Shown: one piece after another, positions 53,491 through 63,740 of the stretch | Layout of the letters: the number at the start of each line of letters is the position of its first letter | How positions within the stretch are numbered: the first letter of the stretch is position 1 | NCBI RefSeq assembly: GCF_024166365.1 | Contig: NC_064820.1 | Coordinates: 144,232,001-144,296,000 of the forward strand | Reading direction: 5' to 3' | Origin: Elephas maximus indicus | Taxonomy: Eukaryota; Chordata; Mammalia; Proboscidea; Elephantidae | DNA length: 64,000 nucleotides | The notes under the pieces: model-generated | Seen by the model: the letters and a program-made list of their open reading frames with translations, nothing else | Told to the model about the DNA's origin: nothing | Database searches by the model: none | Program-made: the position numbers and the translations under genes

Positions 53491-54577
53491 GGAATTTCAG
53501 GATTCTCGGTAAAGCAAGAAAGCTAGAGGGATGAAGCAGGGAGGTCATTTGTAGATAATGAAGCAATTTTTAACCGGATAATGTAGCAACTGCAAAAATA
53601 CAGAACTGATACTTCCTTGGCTGCTCTTAATGGGTGAGTACTTTTTTTTTTGAGTGTTACAAAGTTCAAAAATTGAGTCATCAGATTATTTTTAGGGTTA
53701 TCAGGCAAGAGGAAATTATTTGTCCATGCATTTACTCCCAGAAATTCAGTCCTTCTGTGTTGGCCCCCAATCTTTTTTCCTGGTGCAAGAGAGGACTAGC
53801 TGTGGATCGTTGCCCTCATGCCTCTGTTTTACCTTTACCTCTGGTAGAAGAGAAGGAGCCACAGTGACCTCAAGCCCAGGGACTTGGCCAAATGACCCAG
53901 AACATGGAAGTTTTCTGACTTCAGTTTGTGCAGATCACCAGACCTCAAGTGGGAGCGAAAAAAACTGAAGTTGCAAGTTAGGTTCTAAATGAGGCTGGCT
54001 GGAGGCTAGCGTGGCATAGACCCGGGAAGCTTCAGATGGAAATTACTGGCATTTTCTGCAACCAAAAGACCCTTTTAACAAAAATTTGTTGACTGACAAG
54101 TTGGTTTGGTATCTTGTAGTGTCTGCCTTACCCTTCAAGTTGCCTCAATGGCGTGTAAGTATAGGACTTTGTTCTCTAGGGCTTTTTATGTGTTCTCCAA
54201 GCTTCCTAAATTCTTTAAAATATATGTGAGGCCATGTTGGGCTTTTTTGTTTATTTGTTTTTGTTAATTATTTCTTAAAATTACACAAAGAATTTATGCT
54301 TATTATAGAAACATTAGAAAATTTAGAAAAACAAAATGGAGAATTAAGAATAAACCCAGAGGCAACATTAACATTTTGTTACAAGTGAATTTTTCTTTTT
54401 TTAAAAAATAGGATTATTCTGTGCTTATTGCTTAGTAATTTTTTTTTTTTTTAATCGTATCCTGAACATCCTTCCTTGTGAATAAACACGCTTCAATACA
54501 ATCCCTTTAGAGGACTGGGTGCATCGTGTTCTACTGTCTGGATATACATAATTTATTTTGCCAGTCCCTAATGTTGA
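53491..54577. other. no gene or repeat recognised
   Basis: Contains a T-rich tract at 53641-53650, GC-balanced sequence to 54200, and AT-rich sequence with T12 at 54440-54451. No coding evidence. Confidence 0.5.
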
Positions 54578-54748
54578 GCAGGGAAACCCTGGTGGCATAC
54601 TGGTTAAGCGCTATAGCTACTGACCAAAAGGTTAGCAGTTCAAATCCACTAGGCGCTCCTTGGAAACCCTATGGGGCAGTTCTACTCCATCCTATCAAGT
54701 TGCTATGAGTTGGAATTGACTTGATGGCAATTGGTTTGGTTTTTTGGT
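54578..54748 (+). mobile_element. AfroSINE (short form), first of a head-to-tail pair
   Basis: 'agggaaaccctggtggcata', 'agttcaaatccactaggcgc', 'tatgagttggaattgacttg' and 'gcaattggtttggttttttg'. The next copy starts about 10 bp later in the same orientation. Confidence 0.95.
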
Positions 54749-54756
54749 ATTGTTGG

Positions 54757-54937
54757 ACGGAAGCTCTGGTGGCATAGTGGTTAAGAGCTCAGAGATGAGC
54801 TTCTAACCAAAAGGTTAGCAGTTCAAATCCACCAGCTGCTCCTTGGAAACCCTATGGGGCAGCTCTACTCTGTCCTACAGGGTCGCTATGAGTTGGAATC
54901 AACTCGATGACAAGAGGTTTGTTTTTGTTTTTCTTGG
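54757..54937 (+). mobile_element. AfroSINE (short form), second of the pair, with a 10-bp head insertion
   Basis: 'cggaagctctggtggcatag', then 'gagctcagagatgagcttct' where the usual head reads 'gagctc.gctgct', so about 10 bp are added. It ends 'caactcgatgacaagaggtt' plus T-rich. Confidence 0.94.
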
Positions 54938-55021
54938 GCAAGAAAGTACTTTTTATTTTTTCCTTATTAACATCCTTATATTTACATGTTGATATACATC
55001 TCTAATATTTCTGATCTTTTT

Positions 55022-55110
55022 TTTTTAATATTTATTTTTGGTGAAAATATACACAGCAAAACATACCCCTATTCAACAATTTCTACACATACAATTGGTT
55101 GATTTTGGTT
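55022..55110 (-). mobile_element. L1 3' UTR fragment
   Basis: 'tatttttggtgaaaatatac', 'cacagcaaaacatacccc' and 'attcaacaatttctacacat' are the complement of the L1M 3' end. Confidence 0.7.
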
Positions 55111-55599
55111 ACTTCTGGTCTTATGGAAAAGGAAACAGCAGTTCATAGAGGAAGTCAGACCTGCAGCCCAGTTCTTCCTCTGTTTCATCACATAAGAATT
55201 TTTGTAATTGTAGCTTTGTGTGGGAGTACCAGGAAAAAAAAGAGAAAATTCTTGTAATTTTTTGTTGTTGGAGGGGGCAGAAGTTTTTAATGGTTTCCTT
55301 GCTCTGGTTGCTCTGTTAGGCCTGCTGAATAAGAAGTTTTCAGGCTGTGACTTTGCTGGGGCAGTGTTTGGGGCAGAATGATGCCCAGGCTGCAAGTCAG
55401 TCACCTGCTCTTGGCACCACTTTGGCCAAAGGCAGCCACCATGCTTGCTTTATCTGTCTTATGAAAGCCTCTGTCAGATCTTGCAAAGACATGTCTCTGG
55501 AAACCCTGAAGAATGAGGGTAGAACAACAAAATGGCCATGAGTCCCCAGAACATATTAGCCTTTTGGAAAGAAAAGCCAGGCACAGCTATTAAAATATT
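55111..55599. other. no gene or named repeat recognised
   Basis: Includes the 111-residue - frame at 55069-55404 and the + frame 55347-55541, neither with motifs. Confidence 0.45.
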
Positions 55600-57355
55600 A
55601 TATCCAATAATCTCTCAGCTCCCCTAAGCTGGGAAGTCAGGGTGGGCACAGCCCCTTTGCCTAGGCACAGGCATAAGGGGTCCATGGACTTTGAATGCCT
55701 TTCACCCATGCATAGATCTGTGTGGGCCCATTTCAACAGTGTAGGCCCTCATTAGCACAGTACAACAGGGTATATACCTCAAGCCTATTTTCAACTGCAA
55801 CAGCTAAGGGGATGTGGCAGATTCTTGACATTTGACACCATCCTGTTCATTAAGCAGGGTCCTCACCTACCCACATCAGGGGCCTGAGGACTGGTGGCTC
55901 CACCCACTCTACCTAGCCACTCATGATGGGGGTCTGAGAATAAGTGGTACCTCCCACTTCTTACAGCGAACAGCATTGGGTATGCAAAGTCCAGCTGCAA
56001 AACCCACCCATCTATGTGCTTTAGGGTACAGGGACATGCCTTCCACCTAGGCACTCAGGTAGCTGTCGGCCTCCTCCCTGGCTCAACACATGACCCCCTA
56101 CTGTAGCCAGATACCTGTACGTACTCCAATCACCCCTGCCCATCTAGGACTGTAGGTGAGAGCCTGCACCACACACTCAATGACCAATGACCTGGACACC
56201 TGAGCTTAATCCACACAAGAAAAGTAAACAGACTCCTGGGCTCACATACCTAGTAACAGCTCTAACTATCTGGTGATAGATTGTGAGAGTTTCAAAGATG
56301 CCAATAATCAAAGTAGCTCACATGACCAGCCTATTTGGACATATCAAAACAAAACAAGAAGCTAGGACACAGTAAGTAAACATAAAATAAATAAATATAA
56401 TAACTTCCTGATGGCTCAGAGACAACAGTCAATATCAAATCACATAAAGAGACAGACCATGATGTCTTCATCAAACAACCAAAACAAAGAACCAAGAAAC
56501 CTCCCAGTGGAAGAAAATTTCTTGGAATTACTGGAGGTAGAATTCAAAAGATTAATATACAGAGCTCTTCAAGAGATTAGGAAGGAAATCAGGCAAAACA
56601 CAGACCAAGCCAAGGAACCACACACAGACAAAGCAACAGAGGAACTTAAGAAGGTTATACAAGAGCATAATAACAAATTTAACAAGATGCAAGAGTCCAC
56701 AGAGAGGCAGCAAACAGAAATCCAAAAGCTTAACAATAAAATTTCAGAATTAGACAATTCAACGGAAAATCACAGTAGAAGAATTAAGGCAATGGAAGTC
56801 AGAATTAGTGAGACTAAAGATAAAGCACTTGACAGCACCTTATCTGAGGAAAAATCAGATAAAAGAATTATAAAAAAAATGAAGAAACCCTAAGAATTAT
56901 GCGGGGCTCTGTCAAGAGGAATAGCCTATGAGTGATTGGAGTACCAGAACAGGGGTGGATAACAGAAAATACAAAGAAAATTGTTGAACATTTGTTGGCA
57001 TAAAACATCCCTGGTATTGTGAAAGATGAGAAGATACCTACCCAAGAAGCTCATTGAACCCCACACAGGGAGGATCCCAAAAGAAAGTCATTAAGACATA
57101 ATTATAATCCACCTTGCCAAAACCAAAGATAAAGAGAGAATTTTAAGAGTGACTAGGGATAAACGAAAAGTCATCTACAAAGAAGAGTCAATAAGACTAA
57201 ACTCTGACTACTCAGCAGAAACCATGCAGACAAGAAGGCAATGGGATGATATATATATATAAAGCCTTTAAGGAAAAAAAATTGCCAACCAAGAATTATA
57301 TATCCAGCAAAACTGTCTCTCAAATATGATAACAAAATTAAGGCATTTCCAGATA
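55600..57355 (+). mobile_element. afrotherian L1 (5' UTR, ORF1 remnant, HAL1-like module)
   Basis: C-rich leader sequence at 55600-56390 resembles an L1 5' UTR. ORF1-like coding follows (56411-56893, listed). The next part continues in broken frames (..VIGVPEQGW..) to the module 'agaaggcaatgggatgatat', 'ccaaccaagaattatatatc', 'cagcaaaactgtctctcaaa', also present in the 12.8 kb element. It ends at about 57355, where a truncated SINE abuts. ORF2 is absent. Confidence 0.65.
56411..56893 (+). pseudogene. L1 ORF1-like fragment (N-terminal coiled coil)
   Basis: The 160-residue frame is highly charged. After an N-terminal tail (MAQRQQSISNHIKRQTMMSS) it has heptad-like coiled-coil sequence (ELKKVIQEHNNKFNKMQEST, RQQTEIQKLNNKISELDNS), as in the trimerising N-terminal half of L1 ORF1 proteins, which bind L1 RNA. 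The frame ends in KKMKKP at a stop, before the RRM and C-terminal domains. Those continue in other frames (RGSVKRN, GVPEQGWITENTKKIVEHLL). Confidence 0.8.
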
Positions 57356-57452
57356 AAGATTATAGCCAAGAGAACCCTATGCGGCAGTTCTACGCTGTCA
57401 CATGGGTTGCTATGAATCAAAATAGACTCAGTGGAAACCTAACAACAACAAT
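57356..57452 (+). mobile_element. AfroSINE 3' part (long form, 5'-truncated)
   Basis: 'aagattatagccaagagaac', 'cctatgcggcagttctacgc', 'tatgaatcaaaatagactca' and '(caa)n ttgat'. The head is missing. Confidence 0.85.
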
Positions 57453-58190
57453 TGATGTGTGTTAAATATACCATGAACTGCCAGAAGAACAAATCAGTCT
57501 TAGAAGAAATTCAACCAGTATGCTCCTTAGAAATTAGTATGGCAAGACTTCTGCTTGCTTACTTTGGGCCCGTCATGAAGAAAGACCAATCACTAGAAAA
57601 AGACATCATGTTTTGTAAAGCAGAGGGACAATAAAAATGAGGGAAACCCTTAATGAGATAGATTGACACAATAGTTGCAACAATGGACTCAAATATACCA
57701 ACACTCCTGAAGATAGTGCAGGACTGGGCAATATTTTATTCTGTTATATATAAGGTCATTGTTGTGGATTGAATTGTGTCCCCCAAAATATGTGTTGTAA
57801 ATATTAACCCCTATACCTGTGGGAATGGGTTTTCTGTGTTATGTTAATGATACAGGATGTGTCTTAAGTCAATCTCTTTTGAGATATAAGAGAGATTAAA
57901 TAAGCAAGCATGAAGCAGAGATGGGATAGAGAGATGCCAAGCCACATAAAGGTTGCCCAGGAGCAGAAGCTCAGAAGAGACAAGGACCTTCCCCCAGAGC
58001 CGAGAGAGAGAGGAAGCCTACCCCTGGAGCCAGTGCCCTGAATTTGGACTTCTAGCCTTGTAAACCGTGAGGAAATAAATTTCTGTTTGTTAAAGCCACC
58101 TGATTTCTATTATAGCAGCACAGGATAACTAAGACAGTCACTGTGAGTTGAACCTAACTCAACAGCAACTAAGAATAACAACAATTGATA
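57453..58190 (+). mobile_element. RTE 3' tail, unit 1, split by an LTR
   Basis: The RTE part starts near 57462 ('gttaaatataccatgaactg') and runs to 57759, is broken by the LTR (57760-58136), and resumes 'gtcactgtgagttgaaccta' to the '(caa)n' tail at about 58185. A small open frame at 57452-57634 (TMNCQKNKSVLEEIQPVCSL) is RTE 3' coding. Confidence 0.9.
57755..58141 (+). mobile_element. afrotherian MaLR-like solo LTR with 5-bp target duplications
   Basis: The LTR (57760-58136, 377 bp) starts TGTTGTGGATTGAATTGTGT and ends AACTAAGACA, giving the TG...CA ends of an LTR. It is flanked by GTCAT (57755-57759) and GTCAC (58137-58141). It contains 'gaaataaatttctgtttgtt' as its poly(A) region. The design (..ttgaattgtgtcccccaaaa..) is MaLR-like, but its position inside an RTE makes it younger than classical MLT1. 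Confidence 0.85.
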
Positions 58191-58540
58191 AATAAACTAT
58201 GGACTGCCAAAAGAACGAACAAATCTATCTTGAAGTAGAAGTACAGCCAGAACATTCCTTAGGAACAAGGATGGCAAGACTTTGTCTCACGTACTTTGGA
58301 CATGTGACCTGGAGAAACCAATCCCTGGAGAAGGACATCATGCTTGGTAAAGTAGATGGTCATTGAAAAAAAGGAAGACCCTCAATGAGATGGATTGATA
58401 CAGCGGCTGCAACAATGGGCTCAAACATGGCAATGATTGTGAGGATGGCTCAGGCCTGGGCAGTGTTTGTGTTGTACATAGGGCTTCTGTGAGTTGGAAC
58501 CAACTCAAGGGCACCTAAGAACAACAGCCACAATTTACAC
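58191..58540 (+). mobile_element. RTE 3' tail, unit 2
   Basis: It starts 'aaataaactatggactgcca', the same RTE position as unit 1, and ends 'caagggcacctaagaacaac'. About 350 bp. Confidence 0.9.
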
Positions 58541-58554
58541 AACACCAGTAATCA

Positions 58555-58660
58555 ATAATACTACCCCATTTTATGGACAAAGACATTAAGGCTGATAGAG
58601 ACTGACTGAAAGCTAACATGTGGTAGAACGGCAACTCTAAATCTGATGTTTCCTCTATCA
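58555..58660 (-). mobile_element. MIR
   Basis: 'accccattttatggacaaag', 'acattaaggctgatagagac' and 'tggtagaacggcaactctaa' are the complement of MIR. Confidence 0.75.
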
Positions 58661-58929
58661 CACTTCTAAGAGGGCAGAGGGAAAAGAAATTAAGGATATT
58701 AGCAAGACCTTCTTACCCCCAAGTTCTTTGTTTCGTTGTCTCTCTTCTCTAAGAATCTTTTGTGCATTCTTTTATGTTAAACATTACCTCTTAAGATGTG
58801 TCTCTTTTGAAGAGATATATAGAGATAACTCCCTACAGAAATAATAATATCTGTAGGCTAGGAAGGCCTAGGATAGAGGTGGGTTGCAGATATAGGAGGG
58901 AAGGATTTCAGGAATAAAGCTTCACCTAA

Positions 58930-58985
58930 CCTATAGGGTCACTACGAGTTGGAATCGACTCAACAGCAGTGGGTTTGGTTTTTTG
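58930..58985 (+). mobile_element. AfroSINE 3' fragment
   Basis: 'cctatagggtcactacgagt', 'tggaatcgactcaacagcag' and 'tgggtttggttttttggg'; only the last 55 bp of the SINE are present. Confidence 0.88.
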
Positions 58986-59138
58986 GGCTACCCTATATTT
59001 AAATAAACATGGATCCTCCTCCCTTAAGGGGTCCTAACATTGAAATAATTATTTTAAGAGATGCTAATTTTTAGATTTGACAGTTCAAGCTCAATAATTT
59101 GTCTTTATTTCAGAAGTATATATATTAAAAAAAAAAAA

Positions 59139-59367
59139 AAACCTGTTGCCATAAAGTTGATTATGACTTATGGTGACCCCATGTGTTACAGACTAGAACT
59201 ACCCCATGTATTTCAGAGTAGAACTGCTCCATAGGGTTTTCAAGGCTGTGACCTTTCAGAAGCAGATCACCAGGCCCTTCTCTTGAGGTTCCTCTGGGTG
59301 AGTTTGAACTGCCAATCTTTGATTAGTAGTTGAGTGCTTAAGCATTTGTGTCACCTAGGGACTCCCC
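59139..59367 (-). mobile_element. AfroSINE (diverged long form) with an internal duplication
   Basis: On +: A14, 'cctgttgccataaagttgat', then two similar blocks 'agactagaactaccccatgt' and 'agagtagaactgctccatag', then 'aggctgtgacctttcagaag', 'tgaggttcctctgggtgagt' and 'gtcacctagggactcccc'. The doubled block makes it about 25 bp longer than its relatives. Confidence 0.9.
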
Positions 59368-61934
59368 ATACATCCCTAGACAGTTTGTGTCAGGATTAAA
59401 AACATGAAAGAATCGTATTAAAGTGAATTCTCAGCTTTTTTTCCTTTGCTCAGTAACTAGTCATCATCCTGGAAAATCAAATGTCAGGTCAAATATAATG
59501 AAAGTTCAAAATCTGTTTCTATGATTAGTTTCAATATGTCCTTGAGAAAAGCAGATTCCTTTCTTTTCAAAAGCAGACAGCTCTGCTTTCCAGGCATTTC
59601 CTTTGCAAATGGGTTTCTCTCTTTATTTTCAGGTTCCGCACAAAGATGGCAAACTATTGGGAGCAGAGATTAATTTTTAGCAAATAGGAGGAAGTTTCAC
59701 AGCATTCAGAAAGATGAAAATTCAGCAGAGATTAATAAAGCTGACTATTATTGTTTAAATTCAGAGGACTTTTTCAATCAATATTATTCTTTTAGAGAGT
59801 CTATGGCCGTATATTCAAATACCATTTCACTAAAAGTGTGATATGCAGACTGGCAGATTTGGTGTCACTTGGGAACTTTTCAGAAAAGTCTTGGATGCCC
59901 TAGATTGAGATCATTATGATAGAGAGTGCATTAACTGTTAATATTAAGATATTGTTAATATATAATATTAAAATAACCCAATTTCCTTTGCTTCATCAAC
60001 TTGTTGGGTCCAATGAGCTCTCATTATCAATAATAATTTGAATTCACTGGCTCATATTTCCCTGGCAGTGTTTAAGACAGGATCTCAGTTCATCCTCAAA
60101 GTGCCCTCAAGCTTTTTTTGGAATCCTCACAAGGTCACCGACATGCTAGCTGGGGAGCAGAGTCCCTTCCCCCCTCATTGCCTGTTGCTTACTGCCAGCC
60201 AGTGTGTTCCCAGGGAATGCCAAGTCCCCTTCTAGGGGCACACACATGCAGAGGCCATGTTGCCTTCAGTATTCACATCAGGACTCTGCAGAACTGGGGT
60301 GGGTATTCTCTCCTCAAATACCTGTTGGCTGTTGTCGTTTGGGCCCAGATAGTCCTATGTATGCCCTAATATTGTTCTTAGCCACACTCTCCACAGATCT
60401 CAGACATTTCACAGAGATGCGTTGTTGTCCGCCCTACCTTCCATTTCCATCCTCAGGCACTCTGGCACCAAGCTGTCCCCACAAGCTACTTCCTCTACGC
60501 AAATCACCTCATGCAGAACTATCGATGCCTATGGGTCATCAGTGTACCAGTCCATCAAACATCCTTAGAGTCTGAACCCCAGTTCAGGCTCAGCTATAAG
60601 AAGCAAGAGTATAATGCAACTGGTTAAAAGAACAATAGCATAGTAACCATTATCAATAGCCAATGCATGCTTTTGTTTCATTACTAATGAAACTGAAATA
60701 CTAGAACTATTTTTCCTAGATCACTGAAGATACTCTCTGAATCATCTTCTGAGATCATATCTGGGATATACAGTTTAATTTTAGGAACCATATTTCGAGA
60801 TGGGCATTGATAAACTAGAGAGGGGCCAGCGTAAGGCAAGAAGAGTGCTAAGGTGTCTGGAAATAATTTACATAGAGTGAAAGAAAGTGAACGGGTTTTG
60901 CGTGGAAAATTGAGGTAGGCCAGGATAATGTCTTTGCATATTTTAATGGTTATCACATGGCCAGATGAGGTCCCTCATTCTGGATTATTCTGGTGCACAA
61001 TATTCATTGGGAAGAAATTACAGAGAGGAGATTCTATGACCATAACTAGTCCAATGAGGGGTGAATGCCTTGGGAAGCAGAGTTCTCTATCATTCACGTG
61101 TCTAAACTAAGAAGGAGTATTTTACATCAGAGCAGTTTTTGAATTAAGGGGGAAATTAACGCAGATTGTCTTGTCTCTCGGAAAATAAAAACTAGAAGAA
61201 CTCGTAGAGATTATTTTACAGGATCGGGATTTCACTTACTCCAGTTCACACTAATTCCTGGAAGAGAGGATACTAGATTTCTAATTTCTGGCTTCTCACT
61301 ACATGCCATTCTTCCCTTTAAGGTTCCATATAAACCTCAGCTTCTTTGATGCTGTATTTCCCTCAAGAGGATCAGGTAAGTGAATGGGAAAATGGAGGAA
61401 AAGCTGGTTGGACTTGAATGACTTACTCTCTGTAGACTATTATGAAGTAAATTAATACTGCCAAGGTTAAACATCTACTTATCCTTAGACTTTTGGGTTT
61501 TATCCTTAGGCTATTCCTTCTCATCAATCAATTGAATTCTCCCATTTCTACAAATACCTACAATCTTATTCAGAATATATTAATAGAGTTCTAACCTATT
61601 CTCCACTTAAACTTTGACTTTATCTGACAGCCATTTTAACTGAATATTTCTCGGTACATAGTTTGGAAATCCATTTATGCATTGGGTCAAATAGAATGAA
61701 ACAATGGTTGACCGTTAAGATCTCATATTTAACTCACAGAAGAGGCAGAGACATTCATGAAAGAAAAAAAAAAAAATTTTTTTTCAGACGTATCTTGAGA
61801 ACATACTGAGCAAAAGAACACATTTAGACCCAGAGATTGTGAGCCTTCTGAACTGATTGAAAGATTTTGAAGCCCTTGGAGCTGATTCCATTCATGATTC
61901 GATGTCGAGCTTGCTAGCACTTCACTCTGAACTG
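59368..61934. other. about 2.6 kb with no gene or repeat recognised
   Basis: This is the longest transposon-free stretch of the intergenic part. Open frames at 60038-60575 and 60684-60956 have no recognisable motif, no homologue I know and no convincing splice context. An A/T homopolymer pair (A13 then T8) is at 61765-61785. Confidence 0.5.
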
Positions 61935-62015
61935 GCCAACCACTGCAAGCATCAGCTTTCTCATCTGTGAAATAGGGTTATTTTCATCACTGTCAACTCT
62001 GTACCACCTCCAGGA
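61935..62015 (+). mobile_element. MIR fragment
   Basis: 'tcagctttctcatctgtgaa', 'atagggttattttcatcact' match the MIR core. Confidence 0.5.
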
Positions 62016-62227
62016 CTTATCAGGAGGAGTCATGAGCAAGAGCTGCGAAAATTAATATACGAAGTACCACTATCAGGTCCATCAATTTTTAGCAAAAAGG
62101 CCACGCAGCAGAAGTAATCAAATGCAATTATGGCAGAGAAAGGAGGGTGGAGAAAAAAGCCTATGCTATTTTTAATTACTGGGCCTTCAATTTGATTTCA
62201 ATAATCATGATAAAATGTTGTAACCCC

Positions 62228-62420
62228 ATCTCTTACCTCCCCCTCTTTTTTCTCCTTTCCTTTTTTTCTTTCCCCTCTGTTTGTCTCTCCTTCTTTCTTC
62301 TTCCTTCCTTCCTCCCTTCCTTTCTCCCTCCCTCACTCCCTCCCTCCCCTTCCCTCTTTCCCTCCCCTCTCCCTCCCTCCCTTTCCTGCCTCCCTCCTCC
62401 ACCCTCCCTTCCTTCTTCTG
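62228..62420. repeat. polypyrimidine (CCCT/TTCC)n tract
   Basis: About 190 bp of nearly uninterrupted C and T on +, in CCCT, TTCC and TCCC steps. Both strands give low-complexity open frames (62147-62443 on +, 62205-62510 on -), which are not genes. Confidence 0.97.
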
Positions 62421-62559
62421 TCCCACTATTCTTTGCTCAATGAGGAATCTGAAGATGCAATTTAACAATATAGGCACATGGAAAAGTAAGATAGGTAAGC
62501 TAGAAGACAACCACTTTGCTTGCTTTTTTTTCTTTATTTTTATATTTCAGTGAGCTGAT

Positions 62560-62945
62560 TTTTTTAATTGTGCTTTAGGTGAAAGTTTACAGAGCAAATT
62601 AGTTTCTCATTAAACAATTAATATATATATTGCTTTGTGACATTGGTTGCCAACACTGAGAGGTGTCAACACTCTCCCCTTCTCCATCTTGGATTCTCCA
62701 TTTCCATTCGTCGAGCTTTCCTGCCCCTTGTCATCCTTGCTCTTGGGCTGGTGTGCCCATTTAGTCTCACATACGTGGTTGAGCTACATGTGTTATTGTT
62801 TGTTTTATAGGCCTGTCTAATCTTTGGCTGAAGGGTGAACCTCAGGAGTGACTTCAGTACTGAGTTAAAAGGATGTCCGGGGGCCTTGCTCTTGGGGTTT
62901 CTCTAGTCTCTGTCAGACCAGTAAGTCTGATCATTTTTTGGGAGT
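62560..62945 (-). mobile_element. afrotherian L1 3' end, 5'-truncated
   Basis: 'aattgtgctttaggtgaaag', 'ttgctttgtgacattggttg', 'tcaacactctccccttctcc', 'gaccagtaagtctgatcatt' and others are the complement of the L1 3' UTR, the same subfamily that is fused to U6 at 49751. No target duplication was found. Confidence 0.85.
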
Positions 62946-62984
62946 GTGTGTGCGTGAGTTTGAATGCTTGCTTTTTTTATTCTT

Positions 62985-63740
62985 TTCATTCAGAAATTCT
63001 TTAGACCATGTATAAAGTGTAAGCACTGTGAAAGATATTACAGAGTATGCAAAAAGATGAGCAAATATACCCATGCCTTTTAGGAGTTTACAGTCTAATG
63101 GGGAAAGGAAAAAATAACCATGATACTTGGGAGAGATTAGTTTGTGTCTTAGGAGAAGCCCAGAAAGCTGGCTATGAGACTTCAAGAGAGGGGACATGAC
63201 TTGTGATGGGAGAAAGAAGAAATCCAGATGCCTCAAACGCAGTTGGTAGAATAGGTCCATGGAGTGATGAGTATGTAGCAGTTTAGTCATTTATAACCAT
63301 CCAACAAGTGTTTGTATGTACCTCTGTGTCAGACATGTGCTTAGAACTAGTATATGATAATGAGCAAACACAATATAGTCCTAGTCTTAATGATGCTTCT
63401 AGCCTAGTTTGGAAGACAGACTGTATATGAATAAACATACATATTTAGATGTAATATGCAAATGGAAGTACAGGGAGCCATGAGATAGAATAACAGGGGG
63501 GGACATAATTTAGATTAGTGGGGAGGGCATCAACAGAAGACTCTGAGGTCCTTGAGATTAACAGGAGTTGGTGTGGGGGAGAGTTCTCCAGGCAGCAATG
63601 ACAGCATGAGACAAGATCTTGGGGTAGTTTCCTGCTACTTCAAGAAAACAAAAGCAGGCCTTGGTAGCCTGAGCTTAGTAGGCAGGAGTGAGAGTGATAA
63701 GACAAATAGTTGGGGAGTTAGGCAGAGGCTAGTCATGTGG
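62985..63740. mobile_element. old interspersed repeats of L2/MIR age, two blocks
   Basis: 'ttaggagtttacagtctaat', 'ggggaaaggaaaaaataacc' and, after 63290, 'ccatccaacaagtgtttgta', 'gtgtcagacatgtgcttaga', 'agttctccaggcagcaatga' look like the repeat type at 29190. Family not named. Confidence 0.45.

Noticed and set aside
5761-54900. tRNA-like genes at the heads of the repeats
   Set aside because: The A and B box remnants belong to AfroSINE heads. They lack a complete cloverleaf and are followed by the SINE body.
57452-58540. CRISPR-like array of short repeats ('acaacaattgat' spaced)
   Set aside because: Only three occurrences, explained as ends of SINE and RTE tails; the genome is mammalian.
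60038-60956. Cluster of open frames of 65-123 residues
   Set aside because: Frames overlap in different registers, no family resemblance, no splice signals that join them. Left as unrecognised.
62147-62510. Overlapping open frames of about 100 residues on both strands
   Set aside because: They are products of the polypyrimidine tract (Ser/Pro/Leu/Phe on one strand, Arg/Glu/Gly/Lys on the other), without domains.
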